A DNA stretch of 64,000 bases. Origin: Asterochloris sp. CNOR1 (taxonomy: Eukaryota > Chlorophyta > Trebouxiophyceae > Trebouxiales > Trebouxiaceae). Shown here piece by piece: positions 31,174-43,200 of this stretch; positions within the stretch are counted from its first letter, which is position 1; each line of letters opens with the position of its first letter. The translations under genes and the position numbers were made by a program. The DNA lies in the NCBI GenBank assembly GCA_963969365.1, contig OZ017746.1:1-64000 (forward strand), in the 5' to 3' direction. Under the pieces are notes generated by a model. It did no database searches and was not told where the DNA came from. It saw nothing but the letters and a program-made list of their open reading frames with translations.

Positions 31174-34100
31174 ATGGAGGGAGGCGTTGTGACCCCTGAT
31201 CAGACTGCAGCACGGCCAGCCCTGAAGGAGATCAACATCAGACTGTCTGCATCACGCACGTGTGTGCCATCAAGTTGCTCTGATCCTGAAGTGGCATGAC
31301 CAGCTCATGCCATTGCATCCTTGCTGCCCTGCAGACCTGAAGCTTCAGAGGACAGGTTGCCATCCCCAAGCTCACAGCTCCAGCACAAACGGGAGCAGTT
31401 TCGCCAGCAAGTGGACAGGGTAATGCAACAGTGTCGTCCGGCAAGCAGTCTGTAGGTGGCTGCCTCTTGCAGGCTCCGTTGATTTTCATGCCATCTCCTT
31501 TCTGCAGGTTCTCTGCCTTGTCAACAGCCTGTCAACGCCGCCAAAGGTGCCAGGCACTGGCAAGTCTGTCAAGACTGCAGCCAGAGCGACACCGGCATCC
31601 CGCTTTGCAGCTGAGGTGTGAGACTGCCTGCTGGTGACCATGATGTTCTGATCTTCAATTGCCTTGGTGGGACGATATTCAAGCTGATTGTTTGGAGCTG
31701 CTTGCGAGGGTCAGACATTGCAGGTCCCATGCGTGGTGGCCCCTCATCCTGATTTTGATGAGAAGCGATCGGATTGTATTCCTCCTTGCAGGCTGCCAAG
31801 ACCAAGGCGTCAGCCTTTGGCACAGACAAGGAGAATGCTGGGGCGGGCAATGCAGAGAGCTCTGCATTCGCCACAGCACAGCAGGATGACACTGTGAACC
31901 TCAATGTCGAGGTCAGTGCCACCTGCACAGCACCATTGACCTGCAGCAGCATTTGTTGACCAAAGCTGAGCAGCAGAGACATGTGTGGCGCAGCCATTTG
32001 CCAAAATCGCATTTGTCTGCCACTGAACGGCAATCACATGCTGACGCAGTCAGCGTGCAAGACTCAGCAGGGTCCGCCCCTGCAGGTGCAGTACTGGAGG
32101 GACTGTGCAGAGCAGGCCTTCCGCCAGATTGAGGAGCTCAAGCAGCACCTGCAGGGGCTGGCAGCCGCCACAGCTGGGGACCTCCAGGCTGAGCCACTGG
32201 GAACTCCAAGGCAGGCTTGTGGTCTGCTGCACAAGCTTTCACTGAGCACACGGTGGCTGTTGAAAACCCCAGGATGCCAACTGCATTGTGCTCCTGTCCC
32301 TGAGGTCTCGCTGCGTAGTTGCTGCTGAACTCATCGAGTAAGCCCCTGAGTGGGGTCCCTGCAGCGTGCAGGTCCCAGCAGGGAGAGACCACGCCACGTG
32401 CTGGGGCAGGTGGAGCCACATCAGCCTCAGGGCAGCCGCCCAGCCAGGTGAACTCCTTCAGCAACCCCTTCTACGATGCTGTGCTGACTGCTGGCCTCCC
32501 GGGTGGCTCCCCATTGTCGGGCAGAGGCATGCGGCAGCCTCCCCTGCTGAAAGCGGCCAGCCCCAGTGCCAGCAGGGCACAGGCGCCGTCTCCCCTTGCC
32601 TCTGTGCTGAGGACAAGCGCAACAGAGTTGCCAGAAGGCAGTGCAGGGTGCAGCCGGCCTGAGCAGCTTGCGGAAGCGGCCTCTGGGAGCGGTGTTGATG
32701 CGGCAGGCCCGCAGGCGGTGGTGTCAGCTGCAGCAGGCAGTACACTGCCACATGTGCCTGGCAGGGGTGACATGGCAGCAACCCAGCAGGCTCAGTCTGC
32801 ACCCCTTCAGCAGGGCAGCAGCGCAGTATCACCCTCACTGGTGGTTGTGGAGCTGCTGGCAGCCTCTCGCAGCAGCACAGCAGCCACCTGTGTGGACCTG
32901 CTGGAGGAGCTGTCTGCAGAGCTGGTGGCCCAGACGTCTGCTGACATTGCAGGCCTGCAGGAGCTGCCAGCTTCTGCTGCAGCAGACAAGGCTGCAGGCA
33001 ATGCTGCCTATGACGCAGCAGCCCTGGCGGAGCCTGCAGAGCGCAGCACGCTTGCACCAGCGGGTGTCCTGCCTGGCGCAGCTGCTGCCAGCGATGCTGC
33101 TTCAGGGCAGTCTGCAGCTGAGCAGGTGGGCACAGCAGCCATGTCGCCCATCTCTACTGCCAATATGCTGACTGAGCTGGAGGCTGTGGCAGAGCATGTC
33201 GCACACTTTGATGGGCTGATTGCCAGCATGGCCTCGCGAGCAGACAGCTTCAGATTTGTGGCAGCGGAGCAGCAGCTGGCGCTGGCCAATGTGCAGGCCG
33301 TCACTGCCACTGCAGAGGCAGCTATGGCAGCCAATTGGGTGGCAGACACGGAGGTGGGTGACTGACGCACAGCTCTTGGCTGCAGATAGCATGATCAGCA
33401 ACATTGCTGCTTGGCTGTCCTGACTTCTAATCTCTTGCGTGATCAGACATGCAAGGCCTTGCGGCACATGACCCTAGATGTGGCCAGGTCTGAAGTGTAC
33501 ATCTGTGTTACAACAGGCAGAGCAGTGTTGAAAACTTCTGCCCTCCTGCTCCACAGGTGGAGACCCTGCAGCCTGAGGGTAACAGCGTGTGGGAAGCAGG
33601 CGGGGATGGCAGCAGTGAGGGGCGAGTGGTCATCCACAGTCAGCAGGCTGATCTCCTTCTGGGGCTACCAACAGCACTGGCAGCAGCAGCTGAGGTGAGC
33701 AGGCAGAACAACGCAGCTCAAAGTACTACCTGTGCTGCTCAGCTTCTGCAATGTCAAGCCACTGCACTCAGCACAATTGCAGAATTTAACATGTGACACG
33801 CCTGATATATGTAGTCTCATGCACATGCAGCAGGCTGGTGCTCTCCTGCAATGAACAGCAGGTCTGCCCAGCGGGTTCCTTCTCCCAAGCACCACCTAGT
33901 CTGTCATGCAGGTGGACTGCGCATCAGGCAGCCCCTTGAGCAGCCCCTCCTTCCAGGGCCTGCATCAGTCACCTGCCCCGCTGGTGCTAGTCCCAGACGC
34001 TGCAGCAGACGCTTACACAGTGGCACAGGCACTGGAAGGGGAGGCAGTGCCAGGCACCTTCAGGTCCTATGGGCGGCAGCTGGCAGCGCACTCAGCAGTG

Positions 34101-37100
34101 CTGGCGCATGCTGTGGTGCCAGAGGTGGTCAGCATCACTGAAGCTCGCGACCTTAGCAGCGCAGCTCAGGCAGCAGGCGGCAGCTTTGGTGGCATGGCTG
34201 GTGTCTGGGACAGGTCAGCGACAGTGCGTGAGCTCCAGTCACCCTTGTGAGGCAGCCAGGACATTTGGCATGTTCAGCAGCTGACAATTGACATAGCTAG
34301 TGTGGCCGCCCCCAGCCAAGCTGCATCAAAGTCCCAGGCATGGCCTGCTGGCAGGGTTTGCTCTGCACCAGCACACAGCTGACCCTGCACTAGCAAGCAC
34401 GGTTTGAACAGGTTGCAGCGCCTGAACAGTGGACTATGTCCAAGTTTACTGACATGACATGCCCTTGCTGCAGGGAGAACAGCCCTCACGCTTCAGCGGC
34501 AGAGGCAGACACCTCATTCACTGACAGCGACCTCAGCGATTCAGTGAACGATCTTGCCATGCAGCAGGCTCTGCTGGACAGCAGCCAGCAGCTTCTGGCA
34601 GATCAGCTTCTGGCAGATCAGGGTGGAGGGTACGCTTCTGCCATGGCTGGTACTGAAGGTAGCGACTTTGGCGCAGGCGCCTGGCAGCAGCAGTACCTGC
34701 AGGCTGGCTTGGCTGACAACAGCCTGGGCCTTTCATACGGTGAGGCTGTCAGGGCAGCAGCTGGCGCTTCTGCTGCCTTTGGCAGCAGTCCTGGTGCTGA
34801 CAGGGCCAGCAGCGAGGCAGAGGGGTACCGAGACAGGTGGCTGAGTCAGATGGCGTTGGAGTCAGAGGCCAACAGCGACACGCCTGGGCCCTGGCGGGCT
34901 GACCAGCCCAGTCGCTGGCAGCGTCTGACCGGCGCGCTGCCGCCCACCAGTCCACTGACGCTGCCAGCGTTGGACAGGCATGCCGAGGTCACCAGCAAAG
35001 CAGACCAGCCACTGGGCAGCAACTCACATCTAGATGCTGAAGAGCCTGTGGGCCTGTGGCAGCCGTCAGAGGGTGCTGAGTACAGCCGCCCTGCTGCAGC
35101 TTTCCAGCAGAGGGATGCCTCAAGCCCGCGCTCCCCGGGGTCCTGCTACAGCGCAGAGCTGCCTGCGCACAGCTTGGCAGACCTGCCAGACAATGCTGTG
35201 GTGGACCTGGCTGTTCACCTGGGGCTCAGTCCCCAGGCCTGTGTCAGGCTGCTGCGTGCAGAGGGTGTGATAGGGGTGTCAGCTGGGGGGGATGCTGCGG
35301 CAGGCTGCGAAGAGTGGGCTGATGCTGACCCTGCTGAGTTGCTGAGCCTGAGCTCTGAGGGCTCTGGGGACAAGCTGAACCGCCGCCTGGTGGCTGCAGC
35401 AGCCAGCTTGGACGAGACAGCCCTGGCAGCTGTCACACATGCTGCAGCCAAAGCAGACTCAGTGGTGGAGGCTCTAGGCTTGGACGTTGATGCAGCCCTC
35501 CTGGCTGCAGCGCCCCAGCATCAGCACCTTGCCTCCAGCACAGTGCATGGCTTAGGCAGCGCTACTGCCTCAGAGGCAGAGGCGTTGCAGGAGCTAGGCT
35601 GCTTGTCTGCGGGACTCGGCGATGACGCTGTGCCTGAAGAGTTTGTTGCTGGACTGGCGGCAGCTGCGGCAGCTGCGGCAGCTGGCGCTGCCTTGGATGA
35701 GGCTGGAGTCCATGCTGCTGTAGCTGCCGAGAATGCCACCTCTGCAGCATTGGCTGCGGACCTGGCAGTGCCTGTGCTGGGCCCTGGTCTGCTTCCGCAG
35801 GGGTTCCAGCAAAGCGTCATGGCAGATCAGAGCAGTGTGCAAGACGGACCAGATGGGGAGGCTGCTGAGGCAGCTGTGGGCATGGCTGACCTTGAAGGGC
35901 CCGACCAGAGTGATGTGCTGGCCGCCTACAGGCAGCTGCGGCAGGTGCATGGCTGCTGGTGATAACATCATATGGCTGTCAGTGATGCCTGGTGGCAAGT
36001 GACATATGAGCGTGCACTGCAATGCATCTTCCCTGGCTGGCTGCTGGATTTGCACATGGTCTGTGGATGTACCTTCATTCAGTTTGGTTGCTGTGCTGTC
36101 TTGTTGCTGGTTTCTGACGGCCTGCTATAGACTTAAATTGCCCGAATAGCATGCTACGCTGTGCAGGTGCGCCTGCAGCAGAGCCTGGCAGCGGGGCCTG
36201 AGCAGCTGTCCCTGTACGAGCAGGCGGCGCTGCAGTGTGATGCAAAGGTGGCTGCCATGAGTGAGGAGGAGCGCCGCACAGCGCTTACTGCCCTTCTGCA
36301 GCAGCAGGTGAGCCCTGCACTCAGCATCGGTCATGGCTGTCAGGACAGCACACATACGCACAGCATTGAACGCGCAGCACTAGATGCCATGCTGCGGCAG
36401 CAGGTTTGCGCAGGGGTTGATGTGAGCACAAGCAGCATGAGAAGCCAATTGCTGCCCTGCATGCTTGACTGGAAGGACTTTCCTGCGTCATTTGACAGCA
36501 GCCAAGGCCAGATCTGGCAGAACAGGCAGCAATCTTCATGAGGCTGACTATGATTTCCACCTCTGACGAAAAGCACGGTAGCTGTGACCAGTGGCTCAAT
36601 GCCTCTCTCAAGCCCGGCTGTGACCTAGTCACAGTCACTGAGAGTGCAGCGCCACCAAGATGCATGCGTGCAGGTGCACAGGGCATGCCAGTCAGATAGC
36701 CTCTGAGAGTGCAGCGTTCTCAGGTTGCCCACCTGCAGCGGAGCAGAGCAGGGATGCCATCCAGACAGTCACTAACAGCACAGCGACACCAAGCTTGCCT
36801 ACCTGCAGATGGCGGAGCAAGGCGCCGTGATGGCTGCCTTGGCAGACGAGGTGGTGGCCATGGAGGACCTGGCAGAGGTCATGCACAACAACATGAACAC
36901 TTTGGAGGTGACATGCAGCAGCGCCGCCTGCCTGTGCAGTGCACCTGTTGGTGCCTGCAGTTGAGCACTGGCTGCAACTTGAGTGTCTGCACCCTAGAGG
37001 TCAGCCACACAGCTGCCACCTCTCTGCCTGCATAGCTTCCTGGTGTTTAGACAGTACAGCTGCTGTAGCAAGCCGAGTTCCACCACAAGGTCCTGAATGC

Positions 37101-40100
37101 CCCCTCCCACCCACCGGGATTCAAGCTGCTTGTTTGGCGACTGCTTGCCCTGCTGTGGGCTGTTACTTCGGACCGGCAGCAAATCGGTGCTGGCGCAGCC
37201 GCTGTGTGAATGTCGCACAGAGATTAAGCTTCATGCAGCAGTACTGGCCGCCTGCAGGAGTCCCATGATGTGGAGTTGCAGGTGTATGTGGAGCAGGCAG
37301 CCGATGCCCAGGTGGCCGTTCAGGTCAGCACCCTGCTCACTTGCCGTGACTCAATGTCACCTCACTGCTCAGGAGCAGGACTCCAGACATCTCACAGCAG
37401 TCCCAGATGTCACTTTTGAGTCCCTCTCTGCAGGAGGCAGAGGCTGCTGCTGAGCTGGCCATGGACACCATGCACCAGATGGATCAGGTCAGCTCCATGC
37501 ATTCTGCCTCCCGGCTGCCTGCCACAGCTGCCTTGCTTCAGCATTGCAGCAGCCTTCTATTTTTTGGGTGTTGATGTCCACTGCACTCACTGGCTGCATG
37601 TGCAGCCCCTCATCGCACCCTGCTGGGTGCATCTACCATCCAAGCTATGCTTTCTGGGCCTGGATGTCTGCAAATGGCGGCCCTTTATAGTATCCTGCCT
37701 GGTTTGCGGATCAGCCAAGCACTACTTTCAAGCACGCAGGTCAGCACAGCAACCAGGAGCCTGCAGCAGGAGCTGGCACACAGGGACTCTACCATCCGAG
37801 CCCTGGAGGCTCAGGTGGCTCGACTGCAGGTAAGTGAATCACTGCCTGGTCAAGAGCTGGGCCCCGTGACAGGGGCAACTGCCACTTGCTCCCAAGCCGT
37901 GGCTGCAGTTTTGATTGCTGCCCGCTGCACCAGGCACACATGGTGTGACAGTCTGTTTCTACACGCTGTGACCCTGTCGTGTGGGCAGAGGCTGGACCAC
38001 GTGCTGGACGGCAGTGTGGCCATGTGGCTGACTTGACAGCATGGTCACTCTGTGATCTGACGTCCTCTATCATGTACAGGCCCGTGCAGGCAGCCCAGGA
38101 AAGGCTGCTGCCTTCTCACCAGCTGGATCAGTCAGGATCGACCTCAGGCAGGCGTATCCAGAGGCACAGGCAGGGGACGCGGCTGCAGGTGCCAGCTCCA
38201 GCCTGACAGCTGGCGGCTTGGGCCCAGGTCCATGTGCCAGCACTGCGGTGGCAGGCGGTGCCAGTGGCAGCACCGTGATGGAGGGTAGCGACAAGGCGCT
38301 GAGCCCGCTCAGCCTGAACCTGGGGACGGCCAGCCCAGATTGTAGGGGGCCCAGCCCGGCCAGCAGTGCCAGGGTGGTAGCCGCAGCCAAGCCTGGGCGC
38401 CGCGCTGCCAGTATGCAGTTGCCTGCCAGCAACACTCCAGCAGCAGGCGCTGAGGTTGCAGCGCAGGCTGGCCCGTGGGAGGCGGTGATGTGCCGGCAGG
38501 ATGCAGAAGGAAGGCAGGGCACGCAGTCAGCGCTTGACCCGCAGGCTGCAATGCCCCAGCAAGCTGCAAGTGGCAGGCACGACATGCAGCCAGAACACGG
38601 GCTAGCGGTGCTCCGCTGTGCTGGTGGCAATGTGGCGCTCAGCAGCAGGCCCAGTGCCAGTCCTAAGGCTGGCAGCAGTTTGACTCTTGGCAGCAGGCCC
38701 AGTGCCAGCCCCAGCGCTGGTGTCACTGTTGCTGGCGGCAATATGGTTGCTGGCGGTAGCCGCGGCGCCAGTCCGGGCGCTGGTGCCAGTGTGGCTTTCA
38801 GCGGCAGACTCAGCACCAGCCCCCGCGGTGGCACACTGCCAATGGCTGACCGGGCAGCTGCAAGTGCTGGCAGCATGCCCATCCCCATGACGACCAGCAG
38901 CGTCAGGTGTGGGTCCTGCACTTTACCAAACAATGTGACACAGACAGGGCTGTATCATGCTGAGGCTGCTGGTGTCAGTGTGCGGTTGCACTTGCATGAC
39001 AAAGGGTTGCACCGATATGCATTGGTTGTGGAAGCTGCGTTTTGAAGCTGGGCGCAAAGGCCCCAGAGTCCCTGTTTCATGCTGTCACTGTCAACAACCA
39101 TCAGCAAAGGCTGGGGACTGTCCATGATGCTACCCTACAACCACATCAGGCCTCTGTATGTACCTTGACCGCATCGTTGCCTGTGGGCTGTGGACTTGGT
39201 TTCCCCATAGACAAGCAAGCAACAATGCACTGCCCTGCAGGCCCAGCGAGCGTGGCGAGGACTGGCACAGCGTCACCAGCCACCTCAGCTCCAGCAGCTT
39301 TGCGTGGGACACCCAGAGCCAGGGGTCGCGGCAGTCTAATGCCAGTGCTGCCAGCTCACAGGTGCGCATGCAGGCAGTACACAGCAGGCTGATAGCGCTT
39401 GCCCAATATCTCAGCTTTGCTTGCATGCCCAGGCAGAATCACGGCACTTAACTTCCGCCTGTGTTGCCTGCCTGACAGCAGCACCATCGCCTGGGGCAGC
39501 AGCCTTGTGTCTTGTCAGGCATGAGCACAACCTCATGCAGGCCCTGAACACGCTGAGCGCTGTCTACTCAGTCTGTGGGACTCCACCCTGTTCGGCAGGC
39601 CTCTGCGCTATAGTGCATGCTGCTGCTTGCTTGGCCTCGCCTGCTGTCTGCAGCAGCGAGGGCCAGGTGCTTACAGTTACAGGTGCAACTGGACTCTGCT
39701 GGTTGACACTGCTCCTGCCTCAGCCTTGCTCATTCCGCTTGCAGTGGTGGGGCAACGATGGGTACTTTGCGGACAGGCGCAGCAAGCGAGGGGCGCCTGC
39801 CAGGAAGGTGGAGCCTCAGAATGTGCAGCTGATGCTGGAGCAGGGGTGGCTCGGGAACAGCGATGTGAGCATTGCCCTCTGGTGCTAGCTTGCTGCATGC
39901 TTGCCTGCTCAAACCCTGGTGGTGACTCGCTATGTGTCTGGTCAGGCAGCCTTGTCAACTGCGCACGCTCTTGCTTCTCCACGCTCATACGGGCGCGTGC
40001 TTTCTGCTGCTGGCAAAAACTGCTGCTGGCGGCAGAAAGCCGGTCTGGCCTTTCAGGCAAGTCTATGCTTCAAGGAGTGATGTTGCCAATGTCTTGCCAA

Positions 40101-40206
40101 TTTGCAGGGCAGGGAGCCAGCGCACCAAGAGGCTGCTGTCAGCATGAGAGAGGGGGTTGTCCCGGCTAAGAGTGCCAAGTCCTGGCTGCGCTGGCTTGGG
40201 CGCTAG
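31174..40206 (+). CDS. Large coiled-coil and low-complexity protein, 18 exons, 1677 aa, family unknown
   Basis: Exons: 31174-31259, 31335-31419, 31508-31615, 31792-31911, 32086-32210, 32372-33353, 33557-33694, 33912-34213, 34474-35944, 36167-36307, 36809-36907, 37258-37323, 37434-37487, 37740-37829, 38080-38906, 39241-39361, 39745-39864, 40108-40206; every junction keeps phase and the sum is 1678 codons with TAG. The donor after exon 5 is GC, or a GT seven bases on. Residues 1-175 are basic with a KEN motif (TDKENAGAG) and an RPALKEIN stretch, both reminiscent of APC/C degrons. About 130-170, 420-500 and 1139-1289 are heptad-rich coiled coil; the last is built from five small exons. About 650-1139 is Ala/Ser-rich and acidic. 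1290-1564 has SRPSASP repeats, possible phosphosites. The end is basic (SWLRWLGR). A scaffold or cytoskeletal protein is a guess; not recognised. Confidence 0.7.
36620..36808 (+). repeat. Tandem decayed copies of the exon 11 acceptor (coiled-coil gene)
   Basis: Upstream of exon 11 (36809) units of about 85-90 bp carry AGTCACTGAGAGTGCAGCGCC-like, TCTGAGAGTGCAGCG-like and CAGTCACTAACAGCACAGCG starts. Each unit contains an acceptor-like ACCTGCAG or GTGCAG and a G-rich exon-like stretch (CTGCAGCGGAGCAGAGCAGG against the real CTGCAGATGGCGGAGCAAGG). Confidence 0.65.
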
Positions 40207-40276
40207 TCACTGTCTCAGACAGCCAGCCACTTCATTCTGACGTCAGTGAACGTTTGCCATGAAATGAAGTAGTCAG
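40207..40276. other. 70-bp gap between two convergent stop codons
   Basis: The coiled-coil gene ends at 40206 (+) and the next gene ends at 40277 (-). With so little space the two 3' UTRs must overlap the opposite gene. A TGTAA motif, the usual green-algal polyadenylation signal, lies at 40309-40313 on plus, about 100 bases after the first stop and inside the other gene's last exon. Confidence 0.6.
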
Positions 40277-43200
40277 TCAGGGCTGCTCCAACAGATCTGC
40301 CATCTTGTTGTAAAAGGCAGCAAAGTCCTGATCATGCTGGCGCATGGCTTTCCGCAGGATGCCCTCATGCTCAGCTGGCACGAAATGCAGCACGGCGTTG
40401 TGGCCAATGGCTGCATGCTCCTTCTCTCCCTCAGCATGCACCTGCAGGGCAATGGAGCTGCGTCAGCCTCGTCGCAGGGCATTGCATTGTGTCAGCCTAG
40501 TCCCAGGGGATCTCGAGCCAGCCAGCTCATCTGGCGTGCAGGCCAACCACCAGCATCCAGCAAGCAAGTCCACACCTCCAGGAACATCCACTCAGTCATG
40601 CCACGCCCAGCAGGGGCCAGCACCCTCGCATTGAGGGCCTTGAAGCTGTCCAGCATCCAGGTCTTCTCATAGTCAGCCAGGTACTCGATGGCCAGGTTGT
40701 AGCCCAGTGCATAGCAGCCCTGCAGGTACACTTCATACCTTGTGATTCAAGGAAGCTAGCGGACAGCTGAGGCAATGCGCAGCATGATGAATAGAAGGAG
40801 AGCTGCTTGAGCCTGCAGCAAGGCTTTAACCGGTTGCTGACATACTGTCAATGAGGGTGACTCATTGCATGCCTTCTACCAAAGGCTCAGGGCAGACCAC
40901 AAAGTACCTGAAGGTGCAGGAGATGCCCTTGCTGGGCATACACCCAACAGCAGGAGATAAGTCTGTCACCAGGCCAGCGCAAACCATGGCAGAGCGGACC
41001 ATGCAATGCCAGCGAGTGCCTGTCTGAGCCTGCTCAAAGGTCCCCTGATGCTATGTGGGCCCCCCAGAAGCTGCTCACAGGGCACTCTGGACACAGACCT
41101 GCTCAATGGGATCCTGGTGCCCCCCGCCGCCTGAGATGTCCCGCATCATCTGCTGGAAGAGCAGCACAGCGGCGGCGGGGCGGGGCTGGGCGGCCAGGGC
41201 CTGCTCCAGGGGCCGCCGCAGGACGTCCTGGTAGAACTCCGAGAACAGGAGGCGGTGGGTCTTGCCTGCAGGGAAGACCAACACAGAAGGTCCTGTGCAT
41301 TTATGAAAAGGGCTGCCGCAGGACGTCCTGGTAGGATTCTAAAAACAGAAGGCGGTGGGTGTATGCCTGCGGAGAGGACCAACACAGAAGGCCCTGTTAG
41401 TGTGTGAAAGTAGACGCTGCTCGCAAGACCTCACGGCAGCACGTCTTGCCTGAGGTGACGACAACAGATCTGACTCTGCCTGCAGGGGCAGGAGGACCTG
41501 CTGGCTCTGCATGGCACTCTGACCAGAGCTCTAAACGGAACAGTGGGCCACGGTTTTGGCAGCTGGGGCTAGTCATGGGTCCAGCCTATCTAGACAAGAC
41601 CTGACTTGCCGGCGCCTTGCCTGTGTGTCTTCATCAGGCGGGCAGGCCAAGTCGGCGGTCTTCAGATGGGTGCAGAGAGCAGGGAGCTCTATACCTGACC
41701 AGCAAATGCCCTTCTGAGGTCCAGTTCAATCCTGCTGATGACGAATACCCAAGACTGGTTCAGCCAGCTGCTGGGCCTTGGATTGTGGCAGCTGCTTACC
41801 ATGGAGCTTGCTGCTGTGGCCTCAGTGCCATGCACACATGTGATGCAACTGTGGCAGCTGCTCCCGTGGGCCTCACCATGTGTCCTTCTTGGCTCTTTCT
41901 TGGCTCTTTCTTGGGTCTTTCAAGCCCACCCATCCAGGACACACTGAGATGCAGTTCAACATAAGCACTGCCGTTTGCTTTCCTCCTTTGCCACCCAACA
42001 GGAACTCAGGTTGTACTCTGTCTTCACGATATCCAACACGCAGGAACACAGTGCTTGTGTCTTGTGGGAAACACTGCTTTTGTCTTGTAGGAAGCACTGC
42101 TTCCATCCAGACAGTCCCCTGACTGCAAAAGCATCCCAGCCTGGGGCCACCGGTGGTGCATCCCACACCACCATGCAGGCAGGGTGCAGGACCCCACACA
42201 GGTAATGCGATCAATGCACTGCACCAGCTCACCCTGGGGCTCTCCATTGTGCATCCCGTACTCCCCTGCCAGCGGTTGAATCAGGTTTCGGAGGGCCTCA
42301 TCCCGCTGGATGTAGTCGCTGTAGCCCATACTGCACTGCACCTGCAGCAACGACAGCACAAGCTAGATGTAACAAGGCCTTAGGCATGCAGCAGCATGAG
42401 GGAGGATTGCAGCCCTGGCTGCGCGCACCTGCAGCAGTTATGGGGCGAGGCACACCTGACAGTGCACCTGGTCACCATACACAGCCAGCAGCCTGAGAAA
42501 GGCTGTCTCCTATGCTGTACTGGACCGGCACAGGCAACAAGAAGGGGCAGTCTCTGTGGCTGCATGCCAATCACTGGAGACATGCATCAGCCTCTGGCAG
42601 TCCCTGAGCCCCACCAGCTCTGAAATGCTTGGACAAATCAACCAGGATGATTAGGCAGTGCGGTGCATGCAAAGCTGTAAGGCAGCACTGCGAAGGCTGT
42701 GTAGCGGCAAATGCTTCTTCTCCTGAGAGGCAGGGTTGCCAAGACAGTGCTGTGGATGCGACACTGCTGTGAAGCTGCGCTGAAAAGATGTACATCGGCA
42801 GCGGTTGACCTTGAGGAGAGTGGCAGTAAAAGCGGGGTTGAAGGACTCCAGGTTGAAGGCGAACTCGTTCATCACTGGCAGCAACAGCTCCTCTGCAGCC
42901 AGAGCAGGATGCAGAGTGAGGCCACTCAGACCGTGGGTGTGCTGCAGCAGCAGTCCTGCACAGGCAGGAGGAAATCCTCTGCAGCCAGAGCAGGATGCAG
43001 TGTGAGGCCACGCAGGCTGTGGATGTGCAGCAGCAGATCTCCTGCAGAGGCAGCAGCAGCTCCTCTACCTAGATGCAGTGTGGAGCCATATGGGCGGCAC
43101 AGTGCAGCAGCGGACTGCTCAAAGGCTCAGTCCCATGGCTGACATCAGCCCCAGTGGCTGGTGCCGCAGGCACTGACACCCACACACCTGTAGCATCTAC

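Noticed and set aside
34533-35820. Long antisense frames inside exon 9 of the coiled-coil gene
   Set aside because: Shadows of a GC- and Ala-rich exon; the plus frame is supported by phase at both ends.
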